DNA of 39,389 nucleotides from an uncultured bacterium (GTDB lineage: Bacteria; Verrucomicrobiota; Kiritimatiellia; RFP12; UBA1067), in the NCBI GenBank assembly GCA_902779075.1, contig CACZAK010000021.1:1-39389 (forward strand), in the 5' to 3' direction. Made by a program: the position numbers and the translations under genes. Position 1 is the stretch's first letter. Every line of letters begins with the position of its first letter. This document shows, in pieces, positions 24,971 to 32,548 of the stretch. The notes under the pieces were generated by a model. That model was not told the origin of the DNA, did no database searches, and worked only from the letters and a program-made list of their open reading frames with translations.

Positions 24971-25021
24971 TAATTTCCTCCTTTTACAATTGATTCTGTC
25001 GCGCTTCATCGGCTGGCGGCG
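24181..25021. repeat. Duplicated segment, copy B
   Basis: Partner of 22287-23126. Homology stops inside the coding region at the MKTIVENRIAE codons and, on the other side, at GGCTGGCGGC, where a palindromic GC element begins. Confidence 0.85.
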
Positions 25022-25100
25022 GTTTCATCGAAACCGCCCTACCATTTCGGCCACGCGAGACGCGTGACCCTACCGATGCGGCGACCGGCGGTTTCCCGCC
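25017..25100. repeat. Palindromic repeats downstream of the fused toxin-antitoxin gene
   Basis: A hairpin GGCGGTTTC/GAAACCGCC (25018-25038), a GGTAGGG-type unit (about 25055-25076) and a GGCGG-TTTC-CCGCC hairpin (25087-25100). The last is the end of a 3' element that recurs at 25560 (see the repeat there). Confidence 0.6.
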
Positions 25101-25163
25101 TATGACCGTTTCACTGTGTTGTCGGCTGTTCCTTTCTTATTTCAGTTCTGCGGTTTTAGATTA
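25090..25163. repeat. Conserved ~70-base 3' element, copy 1
   Basis: On the minus strand it reads GAACTGAAAT...AAAGGAACA...ACAGTGAAACGG...AGGCGGG. The same pattern follows the next two small genes. It lies just behind the fused gene's stop at 25167. Confidence 0.6.
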
Positions 25164-25166
25164 TTG

Positions 25167-25475
25167 TCAGACCGTTGCCGGTTCCGGTTTGCGTGGAGGG
25201 AATGACACGAACTTCACGCCACGGCGGCGTTCCTCTTCCTGATAAGCAAGCATCCCTTTGAAATAGTCTTCAAGCGTAGGATATTCCGACGCAATCTCAC
25301 GCTTGATGCGCCAGATTTCTTCAAGTGTTGCGTCATGTCTCATCTTGCACCACTCGCAAGTAGCCATCTGACGTCCAGCAAGAGTAAGGTCATTCGTAGG
25401 CAAAGCGGTGGCGTCGCTGACGACCGTGGTCTCAACGTACACCTTTTTCTTAGGCTGTTCCACTACTTCTGTCAT
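25167..25475 (-). CDS. Fusion of a PIN-toxin N-terminus with an antitoxin-like protein
   Basis: Encodes 102 residues. Residues about 10-45 (KKKVYVETTVVSDATAL...AGRQMATCEW) match the start of VapC-like PIN-domain toxins, where the usual text continues WWD and further acidic residues; here it stops. Residues about 48-102 (ATLEEIWRIKREIA...DYFKGMLAYQEEERRRGVKFVSFP) are clearly homologous to the separate 59-residue protein encoded at 25636-25815. An internal deletion of a toxin gene that joined it in frame to its downstream partner explains this best. The PIN active site is incomplete, so no nuclease activity is expected. It has its own promoter and may act as a regulator only. Confidence 0.6.
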   Translation of the reverse strand: MTEVVEQPKKKVYVETTVVSDATALPTNDLTLAGRQMATCEWCKMRHDATLEEIWRIKREIASEYPTLEDYFKGMLAYQEEERRRGVKFVSFPPRKPEPATV

Positions 25476-25509
25476 TTTTCTTCAACTCCCTCTGCCGGAT
25501 GTGCCAACT

Positions 25510-25542
25510 ATTATACCATATTTTTCAAACGACTGCTTGCAG
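25510..25542 (-). promoter_or_regulatory. Promoter with inverted repeat upstream of the fused gene
   Basis: TGGTATAAT on the minus strand (TATAAT at 25510-25515), with CTGCAAGCAG (25533-25542) overlapping the -35 position 17 bases upstream. The same arrangement recurs before the nucleotidyltransferase gene at 26678-26710, so it is probably a shared operator-promoter unit. Confidence 0.65.
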
Positions 25543-25559
25543 CATAGCACGATGCTGAC

Positions 25560-25633
25560 GGCGGATCTCTCCGCCTTATCGTTTTACTGCCTATTGGCTT
25601 GTTCCTTTCATTTGCAGTTCCACGATTTGAGAT
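25560..25633. repeat. Conserved ~70-base 3' element, copy 2
   Basis: Ends (minus strand) in hairpin GGCGGA-GAGA-TCCGCC (25560-25575). About 62 bases match copy 3 with only about five differences. It lies immediately behind the 59-residue gene. Confidence 0.75.
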
Positions 25634-25635
25634 TG

Positions 25636-25815
25636 TTAAGCCATTGTGGGCATGCTTTGCGCACTCGGCAGTCGCACGAAATCCCGTCCCTTCGCCTCTT
25701 CATCGTGCTGCCATTTCAGCATATCAGTGAAAAAATCACGGAAGGATGTGAAGCGAGAAGACAACTCTTCCTTCACTGCCCAAAGTTCTTCCAGATAATC
25801 ATTCTCTTTGTTCAT
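25636..25815 (-). CDS. Antitoxin-like small protein
   Basis: Encodes 59 residues beginning MNKENDYLEELWAVKEELSSRF, with FFTDMLKWQHDEEAKGRDFVRLP downstream. The pattern LEE(I/L)W..K.E(I/L)...DxF..ML..Q..EE...G..FV..P is shared with the second half of the fused protein at 25167-25475. A GGGAGG lies 6 bases before the ATG. It overlaps by ATGA the last codons of a truncated PIN-domain gene, the usual toxin-then-partner order in this locus. With the toxin broken it is probably an orphan antitoxin. No DNA-binding fold is obvious. Confidence 0.65.
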   Translation of the reverse strand: MNKENDYLEELWAVKEELSSRFTSFRDFFTDMLKWQHDEEAKGRDFVRLPSAQSMPTMA

Positions 25816-25913
25816 GGCATTCCTCCCAGCATTTCAAACGGGGTACAGATTTCGGGATAGCGATAGCCCATCTCTTCGCAAACCGCCGCGAAGCGGTCAC
25901 TAGAGTGGTGCTG
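25812..25913 (-). pseudogene. C-terminal remnant of a PIN-domain (VapC-like) toxin
   Basis: The minus-strand frame reads SSDRFAAVCEEMGYRYPEI followed by CTPFEML and a stop that overlaps the next start by 4 bases. The G-Y-x-x-P-x-I-C-T-P tail is typical of a VapC-like PIN subfamily. No start codon or N-terminal domain exists; upstream the sequence passes straight into the 3' element of the neighbouring module, marking a deletion junction near 25910. Confidence 0.6.
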
Positions 25914-25983
25914 ATTTCTCCCCGCCTTATCGTTTTAACTGTCTATGGGCTTGTTCCTTTCATTTTCAGTTCCACGATTTCCA
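25910..25983. repeat. Conserved ~70-base 3' element, copy 3
   Basis: Same element as 25560-25633 but its outer part overlaps the last codons (KSWN and stop) of the 58-residue gene. Copy 2 retains those codon-like bases behind a different gene, so copy 2 probably derives from the tail of such a partner gene. The terminal hairpin is lost at the junction. Confidence 0.7.
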
Positions 25984-26142
25984 GGGTTTGATGTAGATGC
26001 CGCGTTGGGCGTAAATTGGCTGCAGGCGGCGCTGCAGTTCAATCACGCACTTGACTTTTTCCGTAAAAGGCAGGGCGGCAAGGTTACGACGCCCATGCGC
26101 TTTGGCGTACTGTTCCTCCGAAAGTGGACGCGCCTGTGTCAT
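25966..26142 (-). CDS. Small partner protein of the nucleotidyltransferase
   Basis: Encodes 58 residues, MTQARPLSEEQYAKAHGRR at the start, LPFTEKVKCVIELQRRLQPIY in the middle and IKPWKSWN at the end. It is basic and helical. Its ATG overlaps the nucleotidyltransferase stop (ATGA) and has GAGG seven bases upstream, so the pair is translationally coupled. Comparable short proteins with an LPFxEKxxxxxxLQ core accompany such nucleotidyltransferases in other genomes, as far as I recall. A role as antitoxin or as enzyme subunit is inferred from pairing alone. Confidence 0.6.
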   Translation of the reverse strand: MTQARPLSEEQYAKAHGRRNLAALPFTEKVKCVIELQRRLQPIYAQRGIYIKPWKSWN

Positions 26143-26642
26143 TTTACGCCCTCCTCAACTGGGCAGACAAGTCCATGCGCTGCACATATTTCAGCAAACG
26201 CCTCCTTGTCAAACTGGTCGTATGCGAGAAACGCCTGGACGCGGAGTTTGTCCTTCATCCGCCCGGTTTGAACTGATATCGCCGCTAGATATTCCGCCGG
26301 CAACACTCGCGCATTTACACCATCATAATCGAAACTGCGGGCGTGAGCCAGAGCATCTTCAAGCAGTCTATTGTAAACAGGCAGGAACTGAACAGGCGTT
26401 CCCCCTATGTCTATGCATTCCGGCATACGCTCGTCAGGTAAATACCCACGTTTCTTCAAAGCATCATAGATAGGTTGCAACGGCAATAGGCTTGTATTGT
26501 CCTTGAACAAGACAAACACATCCAGATCCATCGTCACGACTGGCTCAAGATAGAAAGTAGCCCCCATTGCGCCACCGATGGCGTAATCTTCGATCACACC
26601 TTCAGTGACGAGTTCCATCAGTACTTTCAATGCCTCTTTCAT
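26139..26642 (-). CDS. Minimal nucleotidyltransferase, toxin-antitoxin-type
   Basis: Encodes 167 residues. The core EDYAIGGAMGATFYLEPVVTMDLDVFVLF shows the GG motif and the DxD pair (DLD) of the polymerase-beta-like nucleotidyltransferase fold; the third acidic residue may be in the CIDIGGTPVQFLP segment. Length fits small AbiEii/DUF6036-like enzymes. The gene stands first in a two-gene unit with a 58-residue partner and has a strong promoter whose operator-like repeat is shared with the neighbouring fused gene. It is a candidate toxin or modifying enzyme; the catalytic residues look intact, so this may be the only live module of the cluster. Confidence 0.75.
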   Translation of the reverse strand: MKEALKVLMELVTEGVIEDYAIGGAMGATFYLEPVVTMDLDVFVLFKDNTSLLPLQPIYDALKKRGYLPDERMPECIDIGGTPVQFLPVYNRLLEDALAHARSFDYDGVNARVLPAEYLAAISVQTGRMKDKLRVQAFLAYDQFDKEAFAEICAAHGLVCPVEEGVK

Positions 26643-26677
26643 CCGTTGAACTTAAATTTGCCTTTAGTCGATTAACT

Positions 26678-26710
26678 ATTATACCACATTTCTGTGGCGG
26701 CTGCTCGCAG
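26678..26710 (-). promoter_or_regulatory. Promoter with inverted repeat of the nucleotidyltransferase pair
   Basis: TGGTATAAT on the minus strand (TATAAT at 26678-26683) and CTGCGAGCAG (26701-26710) at the -35 position, the same layout and spacing as at 25510-25542. The 5' leader is about 30 bases. Confidence 0.65.
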
Positions 26711-26748
26711 CATTGCTTAAATCATCCTGTAGCTCCGCTTGGGTTTGC

Positions 26749-26774
26749 GGCGCGCTCGGTAATCGCGCCCTACC
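26749..26774. repeat. GGTAGGG palindromic element at the end of the sensor operon
   Basis: On the minus strand GGTAGGGCGCG then a GGCGCG/CGCGCC stem. The TAG of GGTAGGG is the stop codon of the PHP-type hydrolase gene (26770-26772), so the element may serve as terminator. Confidence 0.7.
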
Positions 26775-27645
26775 GGTTGGGGTGCCAGATGTCGGAGGCT
26801 GTTAGGTCGAGCCAGTCGATCACCTCAAGCCAGCGGGATAGGTCTTTCGGCTTCGGATTGAAGTTGTTCGTGCCGAAACTGAACTTCGCCCCCATGTTCT
26901 TCGCGAGTTTTAGGAACTTTGCGCGTGGGAACGGCGACTCTGCCTGAATTTCAAGCGCGATACCCTTATCCACCGCCTTCGCTATGACCTTGCGCATACG
27001 ATCCTCGGTCCAGAGTCGGTCATATTCCCCTGCAATGCAAGTAGGCAGGTAGGTGGGATTCGCAAGGATGGAAATCGGCTCGTCTAGCACCTGGAGGTTG
27101 TGCGCCATGTAGTGCTCCATCCATGCATCGGGATCGGCAATCGTCTCCTTCAGGAGCCAGAGCCGCTGCGGCTTGCCGTCGGGACCAGTGCCCATGATCA
27201 TCGTGTCGGCAAGGACGTAGTCGAGCGCGGCGCGGTTCTCGGGGGAAACCTGACGATACCAATCGCGGTCATTCGCCTGGATACCGACGGGCAGGGGGCG
27301 TCCGTCCACGCGAGCCTTCTTTGCCTCGGTGATGAACTTGGCAAGTATTTCGTTGTTGCAAAGGGGCCATTCGCGTCCGTGGTTTTCCAGCACTCCGCTG
27401 CGGATGCCACTCGCCTTCTCACGTTCGGCGGCCATTTCGGCGGTCATGCCGCCGCGGAGGTGGATGTGCCAGTCAGTGATCGTGATGCCACGCCGCTCGC
27501 ACTCCTTCTTGAGCACATCGTTCACGCGGGTTAGGCCGTAGCGGAAGTCCGCCTGCTCAATGGGCGTAGCAGACGCGGCGGCGCGCGTGGCAAGCGCGGC
27601 ACCAGCCGCACCCAGGATAAGGAATTCTCTGCGTTGGATGTCCAT
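26770..27645 (-). CDS. Tat-exported PHP/amidohydrolase-type metal-dependent hydrolase
   Basis: Encodes 291 residues. The N-terminus MDIQRREFLILGAAGAALAT is a twin-arginine signal (RREFL). TDWHIHLRGGMT gives the first metal HxH; IALEIQAESPFPR and AKFLKLAKNMGAKFSFGTNNF resemble the PHP pattern in which E and the GTDAH motif complete the metal site, but here the last is GTNNF, so that ligand is lost or replaced. It folds in the cytoplasm and is then exported. It is the last gene of the pilin-sensor operon, 20 bases behind the kinase gene. The ATG at 27645 is fixed by the signal. Phosphoesterase or other hydrolase, substrate unknown. Confidence 0.7.
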   Translation of the reverse strand: MDIQRREFLILGAAGAALATRAAASATPIEQADFRYGLTRVNDVLKKECERRGITITDWHIHLRGGMTAEMAAEREKASGIRSGVLENHGREWPLCNNEILAKFITEAKKARVDGRPLPVGIQANDRDWYRQVSPENRAALDYVLADTMIMGTGPDGKPQRLWLLKETIADPDAWMEHYMAHNLQVLDEPISILANPTYLPTCIAGEYDRLWTEDRMRKVIAKAVDKGIALEIQAESPFPRAKFLKLAKNMGAKFSFGTNNFNPKPKDLSRWLEVIDWLDLTASDIWHPNR

Positions 27646-27665
27646 GGTACGTACCTTCTGTTGTT

Positions 27666-30323
27666 CTAGGCAGTTTTCAGTGAGTCGAGGGTTTTCTGTA
27701 TCTCGGCGAGCGTGTAGGGCTTGGCGAGGAAGGCGTTGTAGGGCTGCGTGGCGAACTGCGCCTGTATCTTCTCGGCAGCGTAGCCGGACGACACGATCAC
27801 CGGGACGTTCGGGGCGATTGACCGGAAACTTCCAAGCAGACGCACCGCATCCGTCTCCCCGAGGTTGGCGTCCATCACCACGCATGAGAGATTCGGCGCA
27901 TGCCTGCGGAAGATGTCCAACGCATCACGGTGGCCTTTAGCCGTGAACACGCGGTACTTCAGCACTTTCAGCAGAATTGCCGTAGTCTTCAGAAGCGTCA
28001 CGTCGTCGTCCACCACGAGCACCTCCCGCGCGCCGCCCGCGAACTGGGCTGCGGTAGGCGGGTCGTCGGCGACGGTGCCGGGATCATCCTCAGCCGACAC
28101 GGCCGTTGACGCAGGAAGGAATATCTGGAACGTCGTGCCAGCGCCGAGGGTGGACGTAACGTGTATTCCGCCATGGTGGGCATCGATGATCGACAGCACC
28201 GTGGCAAGTCCCAAGCCGTGTCCTGTCGATTTCGTGGATACATAAGGATCGAACATCCTCTTCAGGAACTCCGGCGTCACGCCGGGTCCGGTATCCGAGA
28301 ACTGGAACACCACGCCTGCGCCCGGCGCGATCGGTTTTGAGGCGATGAAGTCGTCTACAAGGTCCTCCGTCATCGTGAACGCCCGCGCGGAAATCGAAAT
28401 CTGCCCAGTTCCACCCATCGCCTCGTTGGCGTTCTTGACAAGGTTGAGGAACACTTTCCACAGCTGGTCGATGTCCACGTCCACGGCGGGCAAGCCCTCA
28501 GCCACATCATACGAGACGGTAACGTGTTCGCCCACGATGCCCTCCACAAGGCGATGGGCGTCGTGTATAATCGCGGACGGCGACATGGGCTTGAACACCA
28601 CTTTCGTCTCCCCCGCGAACGCCATCAATTCTCGCGTCATGGTGGTGCCGTGGCGGATTGCGTCACGGATCGTGCTAAGCGCGTCAACCACCAGGGGATC
28701 CTTATCCTCCATCCAGGTGATCTCCACCGTATTGTTGATGGCTGCGAGCACGTTGTTCATGTCGTGCGCTATGGAGCCTGCGAGCAGCGTGAGCGACTCC
28801 CGCTTGCTCGCGTGCGAAAGGCGCGTCTCCGCCGCGAGGCGCTGTGCGTGTTCACGCCTGTATGCTGTCACGTCGCGCACGACGGTAAGCGCGAATATGT
28901 CGTCCATCTTCGCCATGCGCACCTCGAAGTACCGCGCATGGTGTCCGCTCCCAGTATCGAGCACCAGGTGCTTCACCCCGCCGTCGGCAAAGAGCGCATC
29001 AACGGCCTGTCCCAGAGCCTCCACGCCTTGCCGCCCGAACACGGTCACGTCAATCGGCCGTCCCTCGTAGAATCCCGGAACGGCGTCCTGGAGGTCCGGC
29101 TGCTTTATGACAGACACAAGGAGGTGATGGCGGTCGAAAATGAAGAGGCCGTCCGGCATTCCGTTGATCATGGCCTTCTGTCTGTTCTCGACCTGGGCTA
29201 TGGCCAAAGTGCGGCTTGAGATCGTCTCTATCAGCGCGTTCACCGAGAAGGCAAGTTCGGCGAATTCGTCGTCCCCTCGCCAATCTAGGCGCGGACAGTC
29301 CGCCTCCCCGCAGTGCTCGCGGGCGCGGCGCACGCATTCCGTCATCTTCGTGAGCGGGTTCAGCAGCATCCGGCTCTGGACCCAGAAGATGGGAAGCACT
29401 AGCAGTATGCCCGCAACCGTCACAAAAAGCGTAAGGCGCCCGATGGCGGCCCCGGCCGCGTTGGAGAACGTCTGCGGCAACGACACCGACAACCGCGACA
29501 CCGGACGCCCCGCGATGTCGCGGATAGTGTAGACGGCCTCGAACGGGTTTTCCCCCAGTTTCCAGAATCCGCCTGAATAGAACTCAAAAGCCTCAGACAC
29601 CATAGACGACAGACCAAACGACTGCTGCCGCTCGGTCTTCGTTCCCACATGCGTGACAGGTACGGCGCTTGCCTCCGTCCTGCCGTTGGACACGTGCAGC
29701 TCCATGCCCGCGAACACCTCGTTCATCTGGGCGGTGAAGCGCGTGGGGTCGAAAGGCATGCCAAGCGCCAGGAAGCGACCGTCGGCCCCGCGAATCAGCG
29801 CCACGTAGTAGGAATTGCCCCGCAGGCGGAGGAGGTTGGCGGAGAGAGGTGCGGATACCCGCCCGTTCTTTTCCACGCACGACTGCACCCAAAGCGGAAA
29901 ATGCTTTTTGTACGACGTCACGTCCTTCGCGCGCAAGGCGGCCCCCGCATGGCCCTCCGCCACAAAACCCTCAACGAAATACCCGTTGGCGTCAAGCCTC
30001 ATGGCCAATGCCACATGGTTGCCGTTGAAAAGACCGAGGTACGTGTTTATGGGAAGCGTCGTCTGCTCCGGAGAGAGCGTCTCCATGTACTGCTTGACCT
30101 TCTCGGCGTTGCGAATCGCCAGGCGGTTGATGTCGGTACCAATCTCACGCACCTGCGTCTCGGCATCCTTCACGAGGTGTACGAGCACTATGCGCCCGCC
30201 AACGTAAAAAAGACCCAGTATTGTCAGCAGGAAAAACGCCGTCGCCAGCGAGTAGCGCGTGCGGATCGAGTGCCGCACCTTGTGCAGCACGCCATTCTTT
30301 TTCCTCAACATCTTCAGGAACAT
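27666..30323 (-). CDS. Hybrid sensor histidine kinase with receiver domain
   Basis: Encodes 885 residues: TM1 about 25-49; periplasmic sensor 50-290; TM2 about 295-319; HAMP-like 320-370; PAS-like 385-490; HisKA with AGSIAHDMNNVL (phospho-acceptor H520); HATPase with NLVKNANEAM (N box), DTGPG (677-681) and GHGLGLA (701-707); receiver 767-880 with acidic DDD, phospho-acceptor D818 (VVMDANLGE) and K868. The HDMNN H-box is the type common in hybrid kinases. No separate response regulator or Hpt protein is visible in the window, so output is unclear. It is co-transcribed with pilin-like genes, suggesting it senses pilus, surface or substrate state. Confidence 0.9.
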   Translation of the reverse strand: MFLKMLRKKNGVLHKVRHSIRTRYSLATAFFLLTILGLFYVGGRIVLVHLVKDAETQVREIGTDINRLAIRNAEKVKQYMETLSPEQTTLPINTYLGLFNGNHVALAMRLDANGYFVEGFVAEGHAGAALRAKDVTSYKKHFPLWVQSCVEKNGRVSAPLSANLLRLRGNSYYVALIRGADGRFLALGMPFDPTRFTAQMNEVFAGMELHVSNGRTEASAVPVTHVGTKTERQQSFGLSSMVSEAFEFYSGGFWKLGENPFEAVYTIRDIAGRPVSRLSVSLPQTFSNAAGAAIGRLTLFVTVAGILLVLPIFWVQSRMLLNPLTKMTECVRRAREHCGEADCPRLDWRGDDEFAELAFSVNALIETISSRTLAIAQVENRQKAMINGMPDGLFIFDRHHLLVSVIKQPDLQDAVPGFYEGRPIDVTVFGRQGVEALGQAVDALFADGGVKHLVLDTGSGHHARYFEVRMAKMDDIFALTVVRDVTAYRREHAQRLAAETRLSHASKRESLTLLAGSIAHDMNNVLAAINNTVEITWMEDKDPLVVDALSTIRDAIRHGTTMTRELMAFAGETKVVFKPMSPSAIIHDAHRLVEGIVGEHVTVSYDVAEGLPAVDVDIDQLWKVFLNLVKNANEAMGGTGQISISARAFTMTEDLVDDFIASKPIAPGAGVVFQFSDTGPGVTPEFLKRMFDPYVSTKSTGHGLGLATVLSIIDAHHGGIHVTSTLGAGTTFQIFLPASTAVSAEDDPGTVADDPPTAAQFAGGAREVLVVDDDVTLLKTTAILLKVLKYRVFTAKGHRDALDIFRRHAPNLSCVVMDANLGETDAVRLLGSFRSIAPNVPVIVSSGYAAEKIQAQFATQPYNAFLAKPYTLAEIQKTLDSLKTA

Positions 30324-30326
30324 CCC

Positions 30327-30671
30327 CTACCTCCACGATTTTTTCTGCCAGATCCAGACGACAAGCAACAGCAAGACCAGCCCCGCCGTGATCGCCAGCC
30401 GCGTATGCCGCCACGCAACCTCCGGGTCCGCCTGGTAGGGACGCCTCGCCGAGGCGTCCGCCGGGAGAGTCACGCTTGTCGCGACCTGCCTATCCGCGCC
30501 TCCATAATCGGCCACGACAAGCGCGGCCCTCCCGTCAGTGGACACCCCCTGACGCGGCCGCACGGCAAGCCGACCCTCCGAGACTGCCTGTTGGTAAGCA
30601 TGCTGCGCCTGCTGAACTTCCTGCTGACGGCGCATCGTTACCAGGTCGATGTTTTCATTTGCTTCAATCAT
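30327..30671 (-). CDS. Small single-pass membrane protein
   Basis: Encodes 114 residues. A charged, helical N-terminus (MIEANENIDLVTMRRQQEVQ) is followed by a linker and one C-terminal membrane helix (about 91-107, LAITAGLVLLLLVVWIW). A palindromic insertion (30434-30462) supplies PADASARRPY in the linker. No family recognised. It lies between the prepilin-like gene and the kinase gene, 3 bases before the latter, and could bridge the machine and the sensor (inference). Confidence 0.55.
   Translation of the reverse strand: MIEANENIDLVTMRRQQEVQQAQHAYQQAVSEGRLAVRPRQGVSTDGRAALVVADYGGADRQVATSVTLPADASARRPYQADPEVAWRHTRLAITAGLVLLLLVVWIWQKKSWR
30434..30462. repeat. Palindromic element in the small membrane protein gene
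   Basis: GGTAGG, then arms GGACGCCTC and GAGGCGTCC with a 3-base loop, all in frame. Confidence 0.7.
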
Positions 30672-30688
30672 CGCTCATCCGATACTTT

Positions 30689-32548
30689 TTACGGCACCTC
30701 CTGCCAGAAGATGACGTTGGGCTTGCCCGTGCCGAGCGGCATTCCAACGAGCTGGTTCATCACGTTTTCCGGTGAACCGGAGTAGAGGCGGTAGTCCCAG
30801 TTAAGATAGAGCTTCCCGCTGAAGATCATGCCCTCGTTGCGGCACACCAGCGAGCCGTTGATCGTACACTGGCCCAATTTGCCGAAAATGCCGTGGTTGT
30901 TGTAAAGAACCGCGTCAATCTGCGTAATAGTGGACGCGCGCGAGGAAATTTCATTCGGTGCCACGACGCTGTCGTAGTAGCGGCGGCCCGTCGCGGACTT
31001 GTATTCGTAATGGTCGAGGACGTTCTGCAGGCGTCCCCACCGGTCCCGTTCCTGCCTGTAAACCGCCTGTTGCGTCACCTTGTTCCCTCCGTCGGCGGCG
31101 GTGTAGTTTCCCTCGAACACGGTCTTGCCCGCCTTGGGATAGCCGATGTCGCCGTCGATCCACGTTCCGTCGTCCGCCTGCGCACAACCGTAGGGCTGCA
31201 CATACGGCTGCTGCGTGAGGACTTTCTTCAGCGTGGTATCCAGCCAGCTCGACGACGTACAGTCGCCCATCACGATGTTTCCCTTCGCGGAAAGACAGAG
31301 GAGGTCCTTCGTGGCGTTGCCGTTGTTTGACGCCGCCTCCTTGTTGGCCCAGTTCGGCGGATTGAGGTATTGGATATTCCCCACAATGTGGATGTTACGG
31401 CTCGAGTATATAGTGCCCTGGCCCGTCACGTAACCCTTGATCACCACGTCGTTTGAGACGACCACCGGACCGTTGAGCCTGATGGGGTCGGACTGCGTGC
31501 CTTCCAGCACAAGTGCGCCCTTATCTGGAAGGCTGGGATCGCCCGACGGCCCCGTTCCCTGATAATATCCGTAGTTTGGATCGCCGGAATTTGCATTATT
31601 GATGTAGTAGGTGCTGCCCTTGGACAACGTGGACTTCAGCTCCTTACCGTACTCAATGTATGAGTTCAGTTCCGATATCCATGGCATGTCCAGCCCTTCG
31701 GGAAGATTGCCGTGGAGACGAGCCGTGAGATCTGCCTGGGTCACGGCGTCCGGCGCGTTGTAGCCACCGTCGTCCGATGCCTTCTGGAGCGGACGCGCGC
31801 GGTTGGACGTGCCGTACTGCGTGTTGCGGTATGTGTTCTTGTTGTCCATCGTGCCAGTGCCGTTCTTGATGTCGCCAGGCACGTTCAGCTCGTCGTTGCG
31901 TGCGGCATAGACGTCCCCGTTCACTTTAGGGCTCTGCGAGAGGGACATGTCGCCATTCGCGCGCACCGCGCCGTTCGCCGTGATCGTGGAGCCCTCGAAC
32001 CAGCCGTAGTTGTTCACAAAATAGGCGTAGTCGAACACCTTGGAGCGGTCCACGCCGAACGACACCCTTTCGGAAATCGTGACGCTCACCGGCATTCCGT
32101 TGCCCGTGACGCGCGAAGCCGTTCCGTAGAAAGTCACCTCCGCGCGGTTGCCAACGGCAACAGGCGCCGTTCTGAGACTCACGTTCAAATCCGTGAACCC
32201 CGGCATTTGCGCTCGGAGCGGCACGAGGGACTCGTCGAAGTTTATGACGAAGCCGCCCATGCCGATCGAATTCGTGGTCCAGCCCGAGGTGAACCAGTTG
32301 TAGACGTTTATGCCCAGGACCGACCTGTTTCCATTGCGTCGCTTGAAGGTAAGGTAAACATCCTCCTTCACCTTCTCGATTGCGCTCATCGCCGCAAGGC
32401 GGCAGCTGGACTTCGCCGCCTGCACGGCACTCTGACGCGCGGCATACGAGACATAGCCGAGCGTGCCCGCAAGGATGACGCCCGCGCAAAGGGCGAGGAC
32501 GAGCGAGAACACGAGCACAAAGCCCTTGGATGAATGCCGTCCCTTCAT
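30689..32548 (-). CDS. PilX-like large pilin-associated protein
   Basis: Encodes 619 residues. The N-terminus KGFVLVFSLVLALCAGVILAGTLGYV is a PilX/prepilin-like hydrophobic helix without the canonical GFTLxE glutamate. The body contains repeats rich in G, N and V (NGDVYAARNDELNVPGDI; NGPVVVSNDVVIKGYV; SSRNIHIVGNI) typical of a right-handed beta-helix, an elongated surface structure. It may be a tip adhesin or minor pilin. The ATG at 32548 follows the upstream gene by a 4-base overlap. A much longer frame upstream reads through the next gene in another frame and is an artefact. Confidence 0.7.
   Translation of the reverse strand: MKGRHSSKGFVLVFSLVLALCAGVILAGTLGYVSYAARQSAVQAAKSSCRLAAMSAIEKVKEDVYLTFKRRNGNRSVLGINVYNWFTSGWTTNSIGMGGFVINFDESLVPLRAQMPGFTDLNVSLRTAPVAVGNRAEVTFYGTASRVTGNGMPVSVTISERVSFGVDRSKVFDYAYFVNNYGWFEGSTITANGAVRANGDMSLSQSPKVNGDVYAARNDELNVPGDIKNGTGTMDNKNTYRNTQYGTSNRARPLQKASDDGGYNAPDAVTQADLTARLHGNLPEGLDMPWISELNSYIEYGKELKSTLSKGSTYYINNANSGDPNYGYYQGTGPSGDPSLPDKGALVLEGTQSDPIRLNGPVVVSNDVVIKGYVTGQGTIYSSRNIHIVGNIQYLNPPNWANKEAASNNGNATKDLLCLSAKGNIVMGDCTSSSWLDTTLKKVLTQQPYVQPYGCAQADDGTWIDGDIGYPKAGKTVFEGNYTAADGGNKVTQQAVYRQERDRWGRLQNVLDHYEYKSATGRRYYDSVVAPNEISSRASTITQIDAVLYNNHGIFGKLGQCTINGSLVCRNEGMIFSGKLYLNWDYRLYSGSPENVMNQLVGMPLGTGKPNVIFWQEVP

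Noticed and set aside
25090..25983. Integron attC sites
   Set aside because: The repeated 3' elements lack matched RYYYAAC and GTTRRRY core sites and no integrase gene is visible.
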